Assembly (NCBI RefSeq): GCF_000305785.2 | Contig: NC_018868.3 | Coordinates: 3,146,270-3,210,269, forward strand | Origin: Simiduia agarivorans SA1 = DSM 21679 | Lineage (GTDB): Bacteria; Pseudomonadota; Gammaproteobacteria; Pseudomonadales; Cellvibrionaceae | DNA length: 64,000 bases | Direction of reading: 5' to 3' | In this document: piece after piece, positions 1-8,205 of the stretch | Numbering within the stretch: position 1 is the stretch's first letter | How the letters are laid out: each line of letters begins with the position of its first letter | Notes under the pieces: model-generated | What the model saw: only the letters and a program-made list of their open reading frames with translations | The model's database searches: none | Told to the model about the DNA's origin: nothing | Position numbers and translations under genes: made by a program

Positions 1-274
1 GCCGTACCCAGTAAAAGCTGCGCAAGCCAGCGGCGATCAAATTGCAGGCCAACCTGCCCCAATGTTTGTTTGCGCAAGCGCATGCAAATCCAGGTAATCA
101 AAAAAATCAGCAGGGGTGGGATCGCGTCTACCACTGATTCCGGGACGTTAACGTCGCGCAGCTGGGTACTCAGCAATCGATACAGGGTTGCGTTATCACG
201 ATCAGCCCGATGAACAGCAGAATCCACCAGCCGTTGCGCCATTTCCCTTCGGCGTTAAAAAATATTTTTTTCAT
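1..274 (-). pseudogene. CPBP-like membrane protein, N-terminal part, frameshifted and cut by the window edge
   Basis: Reading leftward from an ATG at 274, with a GGGAG-type ribosome site about 9 bases upstream, the frame gives MKKIFFNAEGKWRNGWW followed by a hydrophobic helix and then stops at 170-172. One frame over, the sequence carries on without interruption as LYRLLSTQL..., a second hydrophobic segment (PPLLIFLITWICMRLR) and VGLQFDRRWLAQLLLG up to the window edge. A one-base loss in the CCC run near residue 30 explains both halves. The opening 'NAEG.WRNGWW' followed by TM helices resembles CPBP (CAAX/Abi-type) intramembrane proteases, but the catalytic helices are outside the window. Either a broken gene or a sequencing slip. 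The family call is an inference. Confidence 0.5.
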
Positions 275-487
275 TTATGTTTGCTCCCGGATAATTTTTT
301 GTAATTTTCCATTGGATTATTGGTGAAGCCAGTGGGCAGTGACAGTACAGCTCGGTCGATGGTACCTGCGATACGACCAGTCGAGCGATGATGCAACCGC
401 CTGACAGGATTGGGGCTTCTACCACCAATGGCACAGGTCGTGGTGGTTGACCCTGTGGGTGAGCAGAGTAAACTGCGCGCCATCGCA
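275..487. other. Intergenic region between the CPBP-like gene and the B12 riboswitch
   Basis: No convincing coding sequence. It should hold the divergent promoters for the leftward CPBP-like gene and the rightward riboswitch-btuB transcript, but no clear -35/-10 pair stands out. Confidence 0.4.
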
Positions 488-615
488 CGCAGGTGCCAGG
501 GTGACCACCTAAGGATGAGTGGTCATGCTCTGGTTAAATGGGAAACCGGTGAAACTCCGGTGCTGCCCCCGCAACGGTAAGGCCGAACTGAACGGCCAAG
601 CCCGATACCGGCCTG
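488..615 (+). promoter_or_regulatory. Cobalamin (B12) riboswitch aptamer
   Basis: The conserved core of the cobalamin aptamer is readable: a GGGAA...GGTGAAACTCC segment near 541-560, the B12-box region CCCCCGCAACGGTAAG near 567-582, and the closing AAGCCCGATACCGGCCTG near 598-615. The 5' segment GCAGGTGCC can pair with the 3' GGCCTG to close P1. A hairpin (TTGAAGC/GCTTCA, about 623-644) follows and may belong to the expression platform. It lies about 120 bases upstream of a BtuB-type receptor gene, the classic target. B12 is expected to repress expression. Confidence 0.93.
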
Positions 616-734
616 AGGCGCGCTTGAAGCAGATGATTGCTTCAGGCACTCAATGTAGCGGAGGGCTGCATGGTGAGCCGATATTGCCCACTTTTCTCCC
701 TCCCTCAATTTATCTTAAAAATTGGGGAGCCCCT

Positions 735-2603
735 ATGAAGACCAAAGTACTCGCGCTGGCCGTTGGCCTCGCATCCACCACTGCGCTGGCTCAGACCGTG
801 CAGGACGAAATTGTGGTGACGGCCACGCGCACCGAAACGCCGCTATCGCAGACCATTGCGCCGGTTACCGTGCTGACAGCAGAGGATATTGCTGCATTGC
901 AGGTGGTGGACGTGCCCGAGCTGATCAACCGGTTTGCCGGTCTCGATCTGGTGCAAAGCGGCGGCCGTGGCGCCACCGCCAGTGCGTTTGTGCGCGGTAC
1001 TAACAGCAGCCATTTGTTGGTACTGGTGGACGGTGTTCGCATCGATTCGGCGACCTTGGGGGCGAGCGCTATCCAGTACCTGGACCCGGCCTCGATCGAA
1101 CGCATTGAATTGGTGCGCGGGCCTCGTTCGAGCTTGTATGGCTCCGATGCCATTGGCGGCACCCTGCAGATCTTCACCCGCAAGGCCAGCAATGAGGGTG
1201 CAAATCTGGCGCTGAATGTGGGTTATGGCTCGCACAATGAGCAGCGCTATCGGCTCGCCGGCGGTTTCAAATCTGACACCGCCAACCTGAATGCCACGCT
1301 CAGCCACCACACCACCGACGGTTATGACCGCACGCTGAACGAAAGCTATGGCGATGCAGATGACGATGCTTATAGCGTAACCAGTGCGAGCGTGTCGGGC
1401 GAATTGAGCCTGACCGATGCAACCGCCGTTTTTGCCAGCGCGCAATACCAGACCGGCGAAAGCGATACAGACCGTCTGTGCAATGATGCCTGGGGCCCGT
1501 GTAATCCCGTGTCGCTGCCCTACACCGAGTTCAGCAATGGCATATTGGATGCCGGTATCAAATCCCAGGTAAACGATCTGTGGCGGGCGGAATTGCGGGC
1601 CGGCGTTGCTCAGGACGAATCTGAAAACTTCGATCATGTACCCGGTGTGGCCGAGTCAGTTTGGGGCGGCACCAATACCTTTACCACCGAGCGCCGTCAC
1701 GCCAGTTGGCAGAACGACCTGGCCGTGGCCGAAGGCCAGTTGGTGACGCTGGGTCTGGACTATGAGCGCGAGTCAGTGGATTCCAATAACGTAGCGTACG
1801 ACGAAGATTCGCGTACCACGCAGGCGGTTTTCGGACAGTATCAGGCGCAGGTGGGCAATCACTCATTTGTACTGGGTGCGCGCACGGATGATTCCGACCA
1901 GTATGGTCGTAAAAACACCGGCAACCTGTCCTGGGGCTGGGCGGTGGACGAGGCCTGGACTCTCGTGGCTTCGGCCGGCACCGGTTTTAAGGCGCCGAGT
2001 TTTAACGATTTGTATTGGCCGTTTTCCGGTAACCCGGACCTGAAGCCCGAATCATCGCAAAACCTGGAAGCGGGCGTGAAATACCGCGACGGCGAACTCT
2101 ACTTCGCCATGAATGCCTTCCAGAACAACATTGACGACCTGATTGCCTGGGCGCCCGTGGACCCGAGCGACCCATTCAGTGCCTGGTTGCCCGGTAACGT
2201 GAACAAGGCGGAGATTCAGGGTAGCGAGCTGGAGCTGCAAAACCGCTTCGGCGATGTGCTGGTGAGCGCCAATTACACCTACCTTGAGCCGGAAGACAAA
2301 GCTACCGGCAATCAGCTGATCAATCGTGCCAACCAGCTGTTCAACCTGGACGTGAGTCGTGCCTTTGGCCCGGTGACGCTGGGTATGGTGATTGAAGCCC
2401 GTTCCGCGCGTTACAGCGATGCCGCCAATTTGAATAAGGTGCCCGGCTACGGTTTGTTGCATGCCCGCGCCAGTTGGGCGGTGACCGAACATTTCAGCCT
2501 GGATGCGCGCATCAACAACCTGCTCGACAAGGAGTACACCGTAGTGCGGAACTTCCGCGAAGACGGTATCAACGGCTTTGTGAGCGCCAACGTCCGCTTC
2601 TGA
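735..2603 (+). CDS. btuB: TonB-dependent vitamin B12 outer-membrane receptor BtuB
   Basis: A 622-residue outer-membrane barrel for corrinoid uptake. A signal peptide ends near residue 19 (ALA|QT). The TonB box DEIVVTA follows at residues 24-30, very close to the E. coli BtuB box. The plug domain spans roughly 35-150 with a typical VRGPRSSLYGSDAIGG motif, and a beta barrel follows, ending in the C-terminal Phe (ANVRF) used for outer-membrane assembly. Length matches BtuB (about 600). The start at 735 sits behind GGGGAG, just after the riboswitch; the frame stays open upstream through the riboswitch, but that part is leader RNA. Control by the B12 riboswitch makes the substrate call firm. cobO and cobQ lie elsewhere in this window. 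Confidence 0.92.
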   Translation: MKTKVLALAVGLASTTALAQTVQDEIVVTATRTETPLSQTIAPVTVLTAEDIAALQVVDVPELINRFAGLDLVQSGGRGATASAFVRGTNSSHLLVLVDGVRIDSATLGASAIQYLDPASIERIELVRGPRSSLYGSDAIGGTLQIFTRKASNEGANLALNVGYGSHNEQRYRLAGGFKSDTANLNATLSHHTTDGYDRTLNESYGDADDDAYSVTSASVSGELSLTDATAVFASAQYQTGESDTDRLCNDAWGPCNPVSLPYTEFSNGILDAGIKSQVNDLWRAELRAGVAQDESENFDHVPGVAESVWGGTNTFTTERRHASWQNDLAVAEGQLVTLGLDYERESVDSNNVAYDEDSRTTQAVFGQYQAQVGNHSFVLGARTDDSDQYGRKNTGNLSWGWAVDEAWTLVASAGTGFKAPSFNDLYWPFSGNPDLKPESSQNLEAGVKYRDGELYFAMNAFQNNIDDLIAWAPVDPSDPFSAWLPGNVNKAEIQGSELELQNRFGDVLVSANYTYLEPEDKATGNQLINRANQLFNLDVSRAFGPVTLGMVIEARSARYSDAANLNKVPGYGLLHARASWAVTEHFSLDARINNLLDKEYTVVRNFREDGINGFVSANVRF

Positions 2604-2611
2604 TAAGACGA

Positions 2612-2699
2612 CGGGGTCAGACTTTCACCAAAGTACCAAGGGGTCGGACCCCTTGGTACTTTGGCGCAGGGGAGTCTGGCCTGACCGGGTCTGACCCCG
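2612..2699. repeat. Nested palindromic repeat of the GGGGTCAGACC family
   Basis: A perfect 18-bp stem with a one-base loop lies at 2628-2664 (CCAAAGTACCAAGGGGTC and its complement). It is nested inside an outer inverted pair CGGGGTCAGAC (2612-2622) / GTCTGACCCCG (2689-2699). Related copies occur at 16445, 43328 and 46380. Placed directly after the btuB stop, it can also act as a transcript 3' end. Short CCGTATTGCG-like repeats follow at about 2697-2745. Confidence 0.85.
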
Positions 2700-2802
2700 T
2701 ATTGCGACTCCGTATTGCGCCCACATTGCGTGACCCCGCATTGCGGGATGTGGCGCTTATCTCGTCCTACTAGTTCCTACCACTATAACTACAGGAACTG
2801 CC

Positions 2803-4209
2803 ATGAACCGCTGGATTCTCAGTGGCTTGAGCTGCGCAGTCGCCCTGGCGCTCAGTGCCTGCGGTGAACCGGACAAGCCAAAACCCACGCTCGAATTACC
2901 CGATAAAGATCCTTTCCCCTCCACCTATCAGGTGCCGGCAGCCAATACCCTGCTGATCAAAGGCGCGCGCATTCTGGTGGGCGATGGCACAGAACTGACC
3001 CATGCCGATGTGGTGGTAGCCGATGGCGTGATCAAGGCGGTGGGTGAAGGCCTGCAGGTACCGGAAGGCGCAACTTTGGTGGATGGCCGTGGCAAATGGC
3101 TGACCCCCGGGCTGATCGATGTGCACTCGCACATGGGTAACTACCCGGCGCCGGCGACGGACAACCATGCCGATGGCAACGAAATGACCAGCCCGGTCAC
3201 CGCCCAGGTGTGGACCGAGCATTCGGTCTGGCCGGAAGACCCCCAGTTTGAAAAAGCCCTGGCCGGTGGCGTCACCACCGTGCAGATCCTGCCGGGCTCC
3301 GGCAATCTGATCGGCGGGCGCGGCGTGACCTTGAAAAACGTACCCTCGGTCACTGTGCAGGGCATGAAATTTCCCGGCGCGCCCTACAGCCTGAAAATGG
3401 CTTGCGGCGAAAACCCCAAGCGGGTTTACGGTTCCAAGGGCCAGCTGCCGTCTACCCGTATGGGCAATATGGCGGGCTACCGCAACGCCTGGATAGAAGC
3501 GGCGGAATACCGGAAAAAATGGGCCGATTACCAGAAAAAAATCGAAGCGGGCGAAGAGGCTGACGTTCCGGGCCGCGACCTGCGTCTGGAAACGCTGGCC
3601 GGCGTGCTGGATGGCGAAATCCGCGTGCACAACCATTGTTACAAGGCCGATGAAATGGCGCAGATGATCGATATGTCGAAGGAATTCGGCTACGAGATTG
3701 CCGCCTTTCACCACTCGGTGGAAGCCTACAAAGTGGCGCCGCAATTGGCGCAGGAAGGCATTTGCGCGGTGATGTGGGCCGACTGGTGGGGCTTCAAGCA
3801 GGAAGCGTTCGATATGGTGCGCGAGAACATTGCACTGGTGGATTACGTGAAGGGCTGTGCGATTATCCACTCGGATGACCCCATCCAGATTCAGCGCCTG
3901 AACCAGGAGGTGGCCAAAGCCATGAGCGCGGGCAACCGCCTCGGGTTGGGGCTGACGGGCGCGCAGGCGATCAAATGGGCCACCCTGAACCCGGCCAGAT
4001 CGCTGGGCCTTGAGGACAAAATCGGTTCCGTGACCGAAGGCAAAAACGCCGATCTGGTGTTGTGGGATGCAGACCCCATGAGCGTTTACGCGCACGCCGA
4101 AAAAGTCTGGATTGATGGCAGTTTGCGCTACGACCGGCTCGACGCCAGCGTGGCCCCCACCAGTGATTTCAACCTGGGTATTCTGCAAGCCGGGGAGGTG
4201 CGCCCATGA
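2803..4209 (+). CDS. Amidohydrolase (imidazolonepropionase-like), lipoprotein
   Basis: A 468-residue amidohydrolase-superfamily enzyme with a lipoprotein signal (LALSAC|GEP, Cys about residue 20), so it acts in the envelope. The family's metal centre is visible: HSH in GLIDVHSHMG, later histidines in HNHC and FHHSVEAY, and the C-terminal aspartate in IIHSDDP. The end carries the usual NPARSLG...G.V..GK.ADLVLWDADP segment. Its substrate is unknown; relatives include cyclic imidate and dipeptide hydrolases. It has an AGGA ribosome site six bases before ATG and overlaps the next gene by ATGA, so the two are co-translated and probably work as a pair. Confidence 0.85.
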   Translation: MNRWILSGLSCAVALALSACGEPDKPKPTLELPDKDPFPSTYQVPAANTLLIKGARILVGDGTELTHADVVVADGVIKAVGEGLQVPEGATLVDGRGKWLTPGLIDVHSHMGNYPAPATDNHADGNEMTSPVTAQVWTEHSVWPEDPQFEKALAGGVTTVQILPGSGNLIGGRGVTLKNVPSVTVQGMKFPGAPYSLKMACGENPKRVYGSKGQLPSTRMGNMAGYRNAWIEAAEYRKKWADYQKKIEAGEEADVPGRDLRLETLAGVLDGEIRVHNHCYKADEMAQMIDMSKEFGYEIAAFHHSVEAYKVAPQLAQEGICAVMWADWWGFKQEAFDMVRENIALVDYVKGCAIIHSDDPIQIQRLNQEVAKAMSAGNRLGLGLTGAQAIKWATLNPARSLGLEDKIGSVTEGKNADLVLWDADPMSVYAHAEKVWIDGSLRYDRLDASVAPTSDFNLGILQAGEVRP

Positions 4210-5462
4210 ACCGTTTGACTAAAACCCTGGCCAGCGCATTGATGCTGAGCCTGCCCCTGTGCGCGGCGGCGGAATCGATCCTGATCAAAGGCGCCGATAT
4301 TTATACCGCCAGCAAAACCTTGCCGGCCACCGACTTGTTGATTGCCGACGGGCGCATTGAAGCCATGGGCAAAAATTTGTCCCTGCCGGCCGATCGCGTG
4401 ATTGACGGCAAAGGCAAATCCGTTACGGCCGGATTGTTCAACAGCTACACCCAGCTGGGCGTGGTGGAAGTGGGTGCCATTGAACAGACGGTGGATTTCC
4501 ACACGGAGCGCACCGACATTACCGCTGCATTGAAAATGGCCGACGCGTTTAACCCGCAGTCCACCTTGCTGCCACACAATCGCGCCCATGGCCTCACCCA
4601 CGCGGTAATCATGCCGGAATCCGGCAGTGGGTTGTTCTCGGGCACTGTTGCGCTGGCACAGTTGGGCAACAGTCCGCGCATCGTGCAGAAAAACCTGGGC
4701 GTAGCGGTGGATTACACCGAGTATGGCATCAGCCTGGCAGGCAACTCCCGTGCCGCGGCTATCGCTTTGTTGCGCCAGGCGCTGACCGACGCCCGGGATT
4801 TTGCGGCCAATAAAAAAGCCGCGCTGGCAGGCGAGACCCGGGAATTTTCCCTGAGCCTGATGGACCTGGCGGCTTTGGAGCCGGTGATCAAAGGCGAAAC
4901 CCTGTTGTTTGCCCGCGTGCATCGCGCTGTGGACATTGTGCAGATCCTCGATCTGGCCAAGGAATACCAACTGAAGCTGATGTTGGTGGGCGTGCAGGAA
5001 GGCTGGATGGTGGCCGACAAAATTGCCGCCCAGGGCGTGCCGGTGCTGATGGACCCGATTGATAACCTGCCCACGGGTTATCAGTCGCTGGGTGCGCGGC
5101 TGGACAATGCGGCGCTGCTGCACAAGGCTGGCGTGCCTTTGTTGTTTACCGGCATGAGCTGGCACAACACACACAATGCTTATCTGGTGCGTCAATCTGC
5201 CGGCAATGCCGTGGCCAATGGGCTGGACAAAACTGTCGCCATTGCCGCCATGACCGCCAACCCCGCGCGCTGGTTCAAAGCACCGGTAACGGGCGATCTG
5301 GCAAAAGGTGGCGTGGCCGATCTGGTGCTGTGGAGTGGCGACCCGTTGGAGGTTACCAGCGAGCCGGTATTGGTGATGGCCGGGGGTGAAACGGCGTCGA
5401 TGGTGACCCGCGCCACGATGCTGCGCGACCGTTACTTCGAGCGCCTGAAGCCTGCCAAGTAA
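4206..5462 (+). CDS. Amidohydrolase-like protein lacking the metal-binding residues
   Basis: A 418-residue exported partner of the preceding gene (signal peptide, cleavage near AAA|ES, residue 22). It keeps the amidohydrolase fold signature at both ends (ILIKGADIYTA near the start; NPARWF...G.LAKGGVADLVLWSGDP near the end). The HxH of the active enzyme is replaced: GLFNSYTQLG stands where GLIDVHSHMG stands in the neighbour, and the late aspartate motif reads LFTGMSWHN instead of IIHSDDP. It is therefore probably not a conventional metal-dependent hydrolase and may be a structural or regulatory partner. GGGGAGG ribosome site, ATGA overlap with the upstream gene, terminator just after. Confidence 0.8.
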   Translation: MNRLTKTLASALMLSLPLCAAAESILIKGADIYTASKTLPATDLLIADGRIEAMGKNLSLPADRVIDGKGKSVTAGLFNSYTQLGVVEVGAIEQTVDFHTERTDITAALKMADAFNPQSTLLPHNRAHGLTHAVIMPESGSGLFSGTVALAQLGNSPRIVQKNLGVAVDYTEYGISLAGNSRAAAIALLRQALTDARDFAANKKAALAGETREFSLSLMDLAALEPVIKGETLLFARVHRAVDIVQILDLAKEYQLKLMLVGVQEGWMVADKIAAQGVPVLMDPIDNLPTGYQSLGARLDNAALLHKAGVPLLFTGMSWHNTHNAYLVRQSAGNAVANGLDKTVAIAAMTANPARWFKAPVTGDLAKGGVADLVLWSGDPLEVTSEPVLVMAGGETASMVTRATMLRDRYFERLKPAK

Positions 5463-5470
5463 GCAGTGAT

Positions 5471-5494
5471 AAAAGCGGCGCAAGCCGCTTTTTT
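5471..5494 (+). terminator. Rho-independent terminator of the amidohydrolase pair
   Basis: AAAAGCGGCGCAAGCCGCTTTTTT: a 7-bp GC-rich stem (AGCGGC/GCCGCT) with a short loop and a T run, nine bases after the stop codon. Confidence 0.85.
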
Positions 5495-5563
5495 ACTTTT
5501 TGATTCAGCCTGCGTTAAGCCCACCTGCCGCTATAATTCAAAAAACGCAAAATACAGACTGCT

Positions 5564-6286
5564 ATGAAAAAGATCATCTATTGCCTATTGGCCGTTATGG
5601 CCCTTCTCGCCGGTGGTTGTGCCACCATGAACAAACAGGAATGTGAAGTGGCCGACTGGTATGCCATTGGTTATCAGCACGGGGTGCATGGCCAGGGCAC
5701 CGGCAAATACAAGGAATACGCCAGCGATTGTGCCGATCACAACATCAAAGCCGATTTCACCGCTTTCAAACGCGGTCATCGCGCCGGTCTGGACGAATAC
5801 TGCAGTTACGATACCGGCCGGAATCTCGGCCAGAACGGCAGCAGTTACAATACCCAATGCGAATCCGGCCGCTACCCGGAATTCGAGCGCGGTTATCACT
5901 TGGGCTTGGAGGACTACTGCAATTACGACAATGGCCTTATCTCGGGCGAGAACGGCTACAGCCTTAACCGCGCGTGCAATGCCTACCCGTCGTTTGGTGC
6001 CGGTCACGAGGCGGGCTATGCACGGTATGAAATCCGCCGCAGCATTGCGTCGCTAGAACAAGAGCTGAGCGATATCGAAAGCCAGATTTCTGCAGAACAA
6101 GCGTTGATTGCCGATTCGGAAGCGCTGATTATCAGCAAAGATGCAACTGTGGATGAGCGCACGCAGGCGCTGATTGATATCAAACTGCACAGGGAAGAAA
6201 TTTCCAAACTGCGCAAGGCGCGCCATCGCGTTGAAGCCAGTCTGAGTGATTTGCACATGCAGCTGGACGGACCCGGCTTGCGGTGA
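5564..6286 (+). CDS. DUF2799-type repeat lipoprotein
   Basis: A 240-residue lipoprotein (lipobox LAGGC, Cys about residue 19). The N-terminal half carries Cys/Tyr/Gly-rich repeats of about 40 residues: WYAIGYQHGVHGQG, then AFKRGHRAGLDEYCSYDTGRN and EFERGYHLGLEDYCNYDNG, then FGAGHEAGYARYE. This is the pattern of the DUF2799 family, whose function is unknown. The last 90 residues (about 150-235) are charged, low in Gly and Pro, and look like a coiled coil. It is preceded by a terminator and followed by a repeat array, so it is probably transcribed alone. Confidence 0.75.
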   Translation: MKKIIYCLLAVMALLAGGCATMNKQECEVADWYAIGYQHGVHGQGTGKYKEYASDCADHNIKADFTAFKRGHRAGLDEYCSYDTGRNLGQNGSSYNTQCESGRYPEFERGYHLGLEDYCNYDNGLISGENGYSLNRACNAYPSFGAGHEAGYARYEIRRSIASLEQELSDIESQISAEQALIADSEALIISKDATVDERTQALIDIKLHREEISKLRKARHRVEASLSDLHMQLDGPGLR

Positions 6287-6311
6287 TTGGTGTCATATAG
6301 ATGGGGTCGAA

Positions 6312-6705
6312 GGTGGAATGCGCTATCGCTTATTCCACCCTACAAAAGCGCCCAAATCCCGTAGGGTGGAATAAGCGTAATGCATTTCACCAATCCCGCG
6401 ATCAATCACCGCACGGATGAATAAGCGTAATGCATTTCACCAATCCCGCGATCAATCACCGCACGGATGAATAAACGCAACGCATTCCACCAATCCCACG
6501 ATCAAGCACCGCACGGATGAATAAACACAATGCATTCCCCCAGCCCCGCGCCCAAACCCGTAGGGTGGAATAAGCGATAGCGCATTCCACCAACCCCGCG
6601 ATCAATCACCGCACGGAAGAATAAACGCAATGCATTTCACCAACCCCGCGTCCAAACCCGTAGGGTGGAATAAGCGATAGCGCATTCCACCATTGCATTC
6701 CACCT
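6312..6705. repeat. Tandem array of about 50-bp units with GGTGGAAT...ATTCCACC palindromes
   Basis: It begins with an inverted copy (GGTGGAATGCGCTATCGCTT onward, 6312-6343). Direct units follow at about 6371, 6421, 6471, 6521, 6570, 6621 and 6670. Units 6371-6420 and 6421-6470 are identical. Each holds ATAA(G/A)CG..A..GCATT.CACCAA.CCC followed by one of two alternating tails (ATCAATCACCGCACGGATGA or CCAAACCCGTAGGGTGGA). The GTAGGGTGGAATAAGCG motif is a REP-like sequence seen widely in proteobacteria. The 447-bp gap between 6287 and 6733 holds nothing else. Confidence 0.9.
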
Positions 6706-6733
6706 TCGCAATCCACCCATTTCTCGCCTAAAC

Positions 6734-8083
6734 CTACCGCTCCCACTCATTCGCCAACACGCCCAACATCACCACCCAGGCGGCGATGTTCTGGTTGAAA
6801 TCCTCAACCACAATTTTATCCAGCGTGTCGTCGGCGGTGTGGTGGTAATCGAAATAATCGGTGCCGTCCTGCTTCAGTCGGAACACCGGCACACCTTTTT
6901 CCGCCATGGGAATAATGTCGGGGCCGCCGCCGGTGGCTTTGTTGCCTTTGTAGTCGATGCCCAGGGGTGCCATCAGGTGCTTGATGCGTGCCACCATCGC
7001 AGCGTCTTCGCGCGCCATTTTCGTTTCCCAGGCGTAGATCCGGCCGGCACCGAAATCGGATTCTGAGGCGATTACATGATTTTTCAGCAGCGCTTCGTTG
7101 TCGCGCGCATACGCTTTAGCGCCGAGTAAACCCTGTTCTTCATTGGCAAACGCAATCACGCGCAGGGTGCGCGCGGGGCGATGCTCGGGGTGCAGGAAAA
7201 ACGCGGCGGCGGCGGTGGTGATGGCCACACCGGCACCGTCATCCAGGGCGCCGGTACCCAGATCCCAGCTGTCCAGGTGGCCGCCAATCACAATGCGCTC
7301 GTCGGGTCTGCTGCTGCCGGTCACTTCCGCAATCACATTGTGCGAACGGTATTCACCGGTAAAGCCCACGTCGATATCCAGTGCCACTTCCACCGCGCCT
7401 TTGACCAGCAAACGCTCCAGCTGATCCGCATCGGGATTGGACAAGGCTGCCGCCGGAATGGTGGGGGTGCCAGCGCTCAGGCTCATCATGCCGGTGTGGG
7501 GAAAACGGTGGCTGTCGGTGCCGATGGAGCGGATCAACAATGCGCTGGCGCCTTTTTTCTCGGCCGTGATCGCGCCCTTGGCGCGCGCGATCACCGCTTC
7601 ACCGTAACCGGCGCCGTCGATGTGTTTGTCCATGCGGTTGCGGATGAACACGATCTTGCCTTGCACTGCGGCATCATCAACGGCTTGCAGGGCGGCGAAG
7701 TCATCCACCATGAATACCTCGGCGCTCAGCTTGCCACCGGCCGAGCCACCCAGCGCGGTGATGTGCAATGGCTGGCTGCTGTTGCCGATCACGGCCGCGC
7801 GTTCATGCTTGCGCTCCCACAAAGGAAACACCACCGGCTCCAACCAGACCTTGTCGAAGCCCATGGTCTTGAAGCGTTGCTCCATCCATTTGACCGCGCG
7901 CGCATCGGCCTCGGTACCGGGCATGCGGGCACCTACTTCGGTGGTGAGGTCGCTCACCAACTGGTAGCCGGTCATGTCGGTCAGCGCGCGATCGCGCAAG
8001 TCAGCCAGCGGGTCCTGTTGAATTTGCGGGGTGGTGCAAGCGGTGAGCGCCAGTAGCAGGGCGCCGGTGAACAGCGAGCGCAT
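6734..8083 (-). CDS. M28-family metallopeptidase lipoprotein (carboxypeptidase Q-like)
   Basis: A 449-residue secreted aminopeptidase/carboxypeptidase of family M28, anchored as a lipoprotein (LLALTAC|TT). A PA-type insert lies at about 125-240, between the N-terminal part and the catalytic core. Zinc-site motifs are visible: GGHLDSWD (His/Asp), LDDGAG, NEEQGLLGA (catalytic Glu pair), SDFGAG, and the last His in YHHTADDTLD. The start at 8083 is chosen because GGAGA precedes it and the signal peptide begins there; the frame stays open six codons further upstream. It is convergent with the DUF2799 gene across the repeat array. It probably degrades peptides in the periplasm. Confidence 0.88.
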   Translation of the reverse strand: MRSLFTGALLLALTACTTPQIQQDPLADLRDRALTDMTGYQLVSDLTTEVGARMPGTEADARAVKWMEQRFKTMGFDKVWLEPVVFPLWERKHERAAVIGNSSQPLHITALGGSAGGKLSAEVFMVDDFAALQAVDDAAVQGKIVFIRNRMDKHIDGAGYGEAVIARAKGAITAEKKGASALLIRSIGTDSHRFPHTGMMSLSAGTPTIPAAALSNPDADQLERLLVKGAVEVALDIDVGFTGEYRSHNVIAEVTGSSRPDERIVIGGHLDSWDLGTGALDDGAGVAITTAAAAFFLHPEHRPARTLRVIAFANEEQGLLGAKAYARDNEALLKNHVIASESDFGAGRIYAWETKMAREDAAMVARIKHLMAPLGIDYKGNKATGGGPDIIPMAEKGVPVFRLKQDGTDYFDYHHTADDTLDKIVVEDFNQNIAAWVVMLGVLANEWER

Positions 8084-8205
8084 GGGGTTGTCTCCAGCCA
8101 AAAACCGGCAAGTCTAGGGGGTAAATTGAGTTGATGGAACCCGATAGAGCATACCCGCGCGGGATTTGGTATAAGGGGGCAGAAAAATGAATAAGAGAGC
8201 AATCT

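Noticed and set aside
519..734. N-terminal extension of BtuB through the riboswitch
   Set aside because: The extension encodes riboswitch RNA; signal peptide and ribosome site place the start at 735.
2474..2773. 99-codon open frame spanning the btuB end and the palindrome
   Set aside because: It overlaps the barrel C-terminus out of frame and runs through repeat DNA.
2896..5483. Long antisense open frames (430 and 451 codons) opposite the two amidohydrolase genes
   Set aside because: They arise from the GC-rich codon pattern of the real genes, have no family motifs and no plausible ribosome sites.
6371..6705. Regular direct repeats that could be taken for a CRISPR array
   Set aside because: The whole 50-bp unit repeats, including the would-be spacers, which are near-identical; the core is a REP-like palindrome and no cas gene is nearby.
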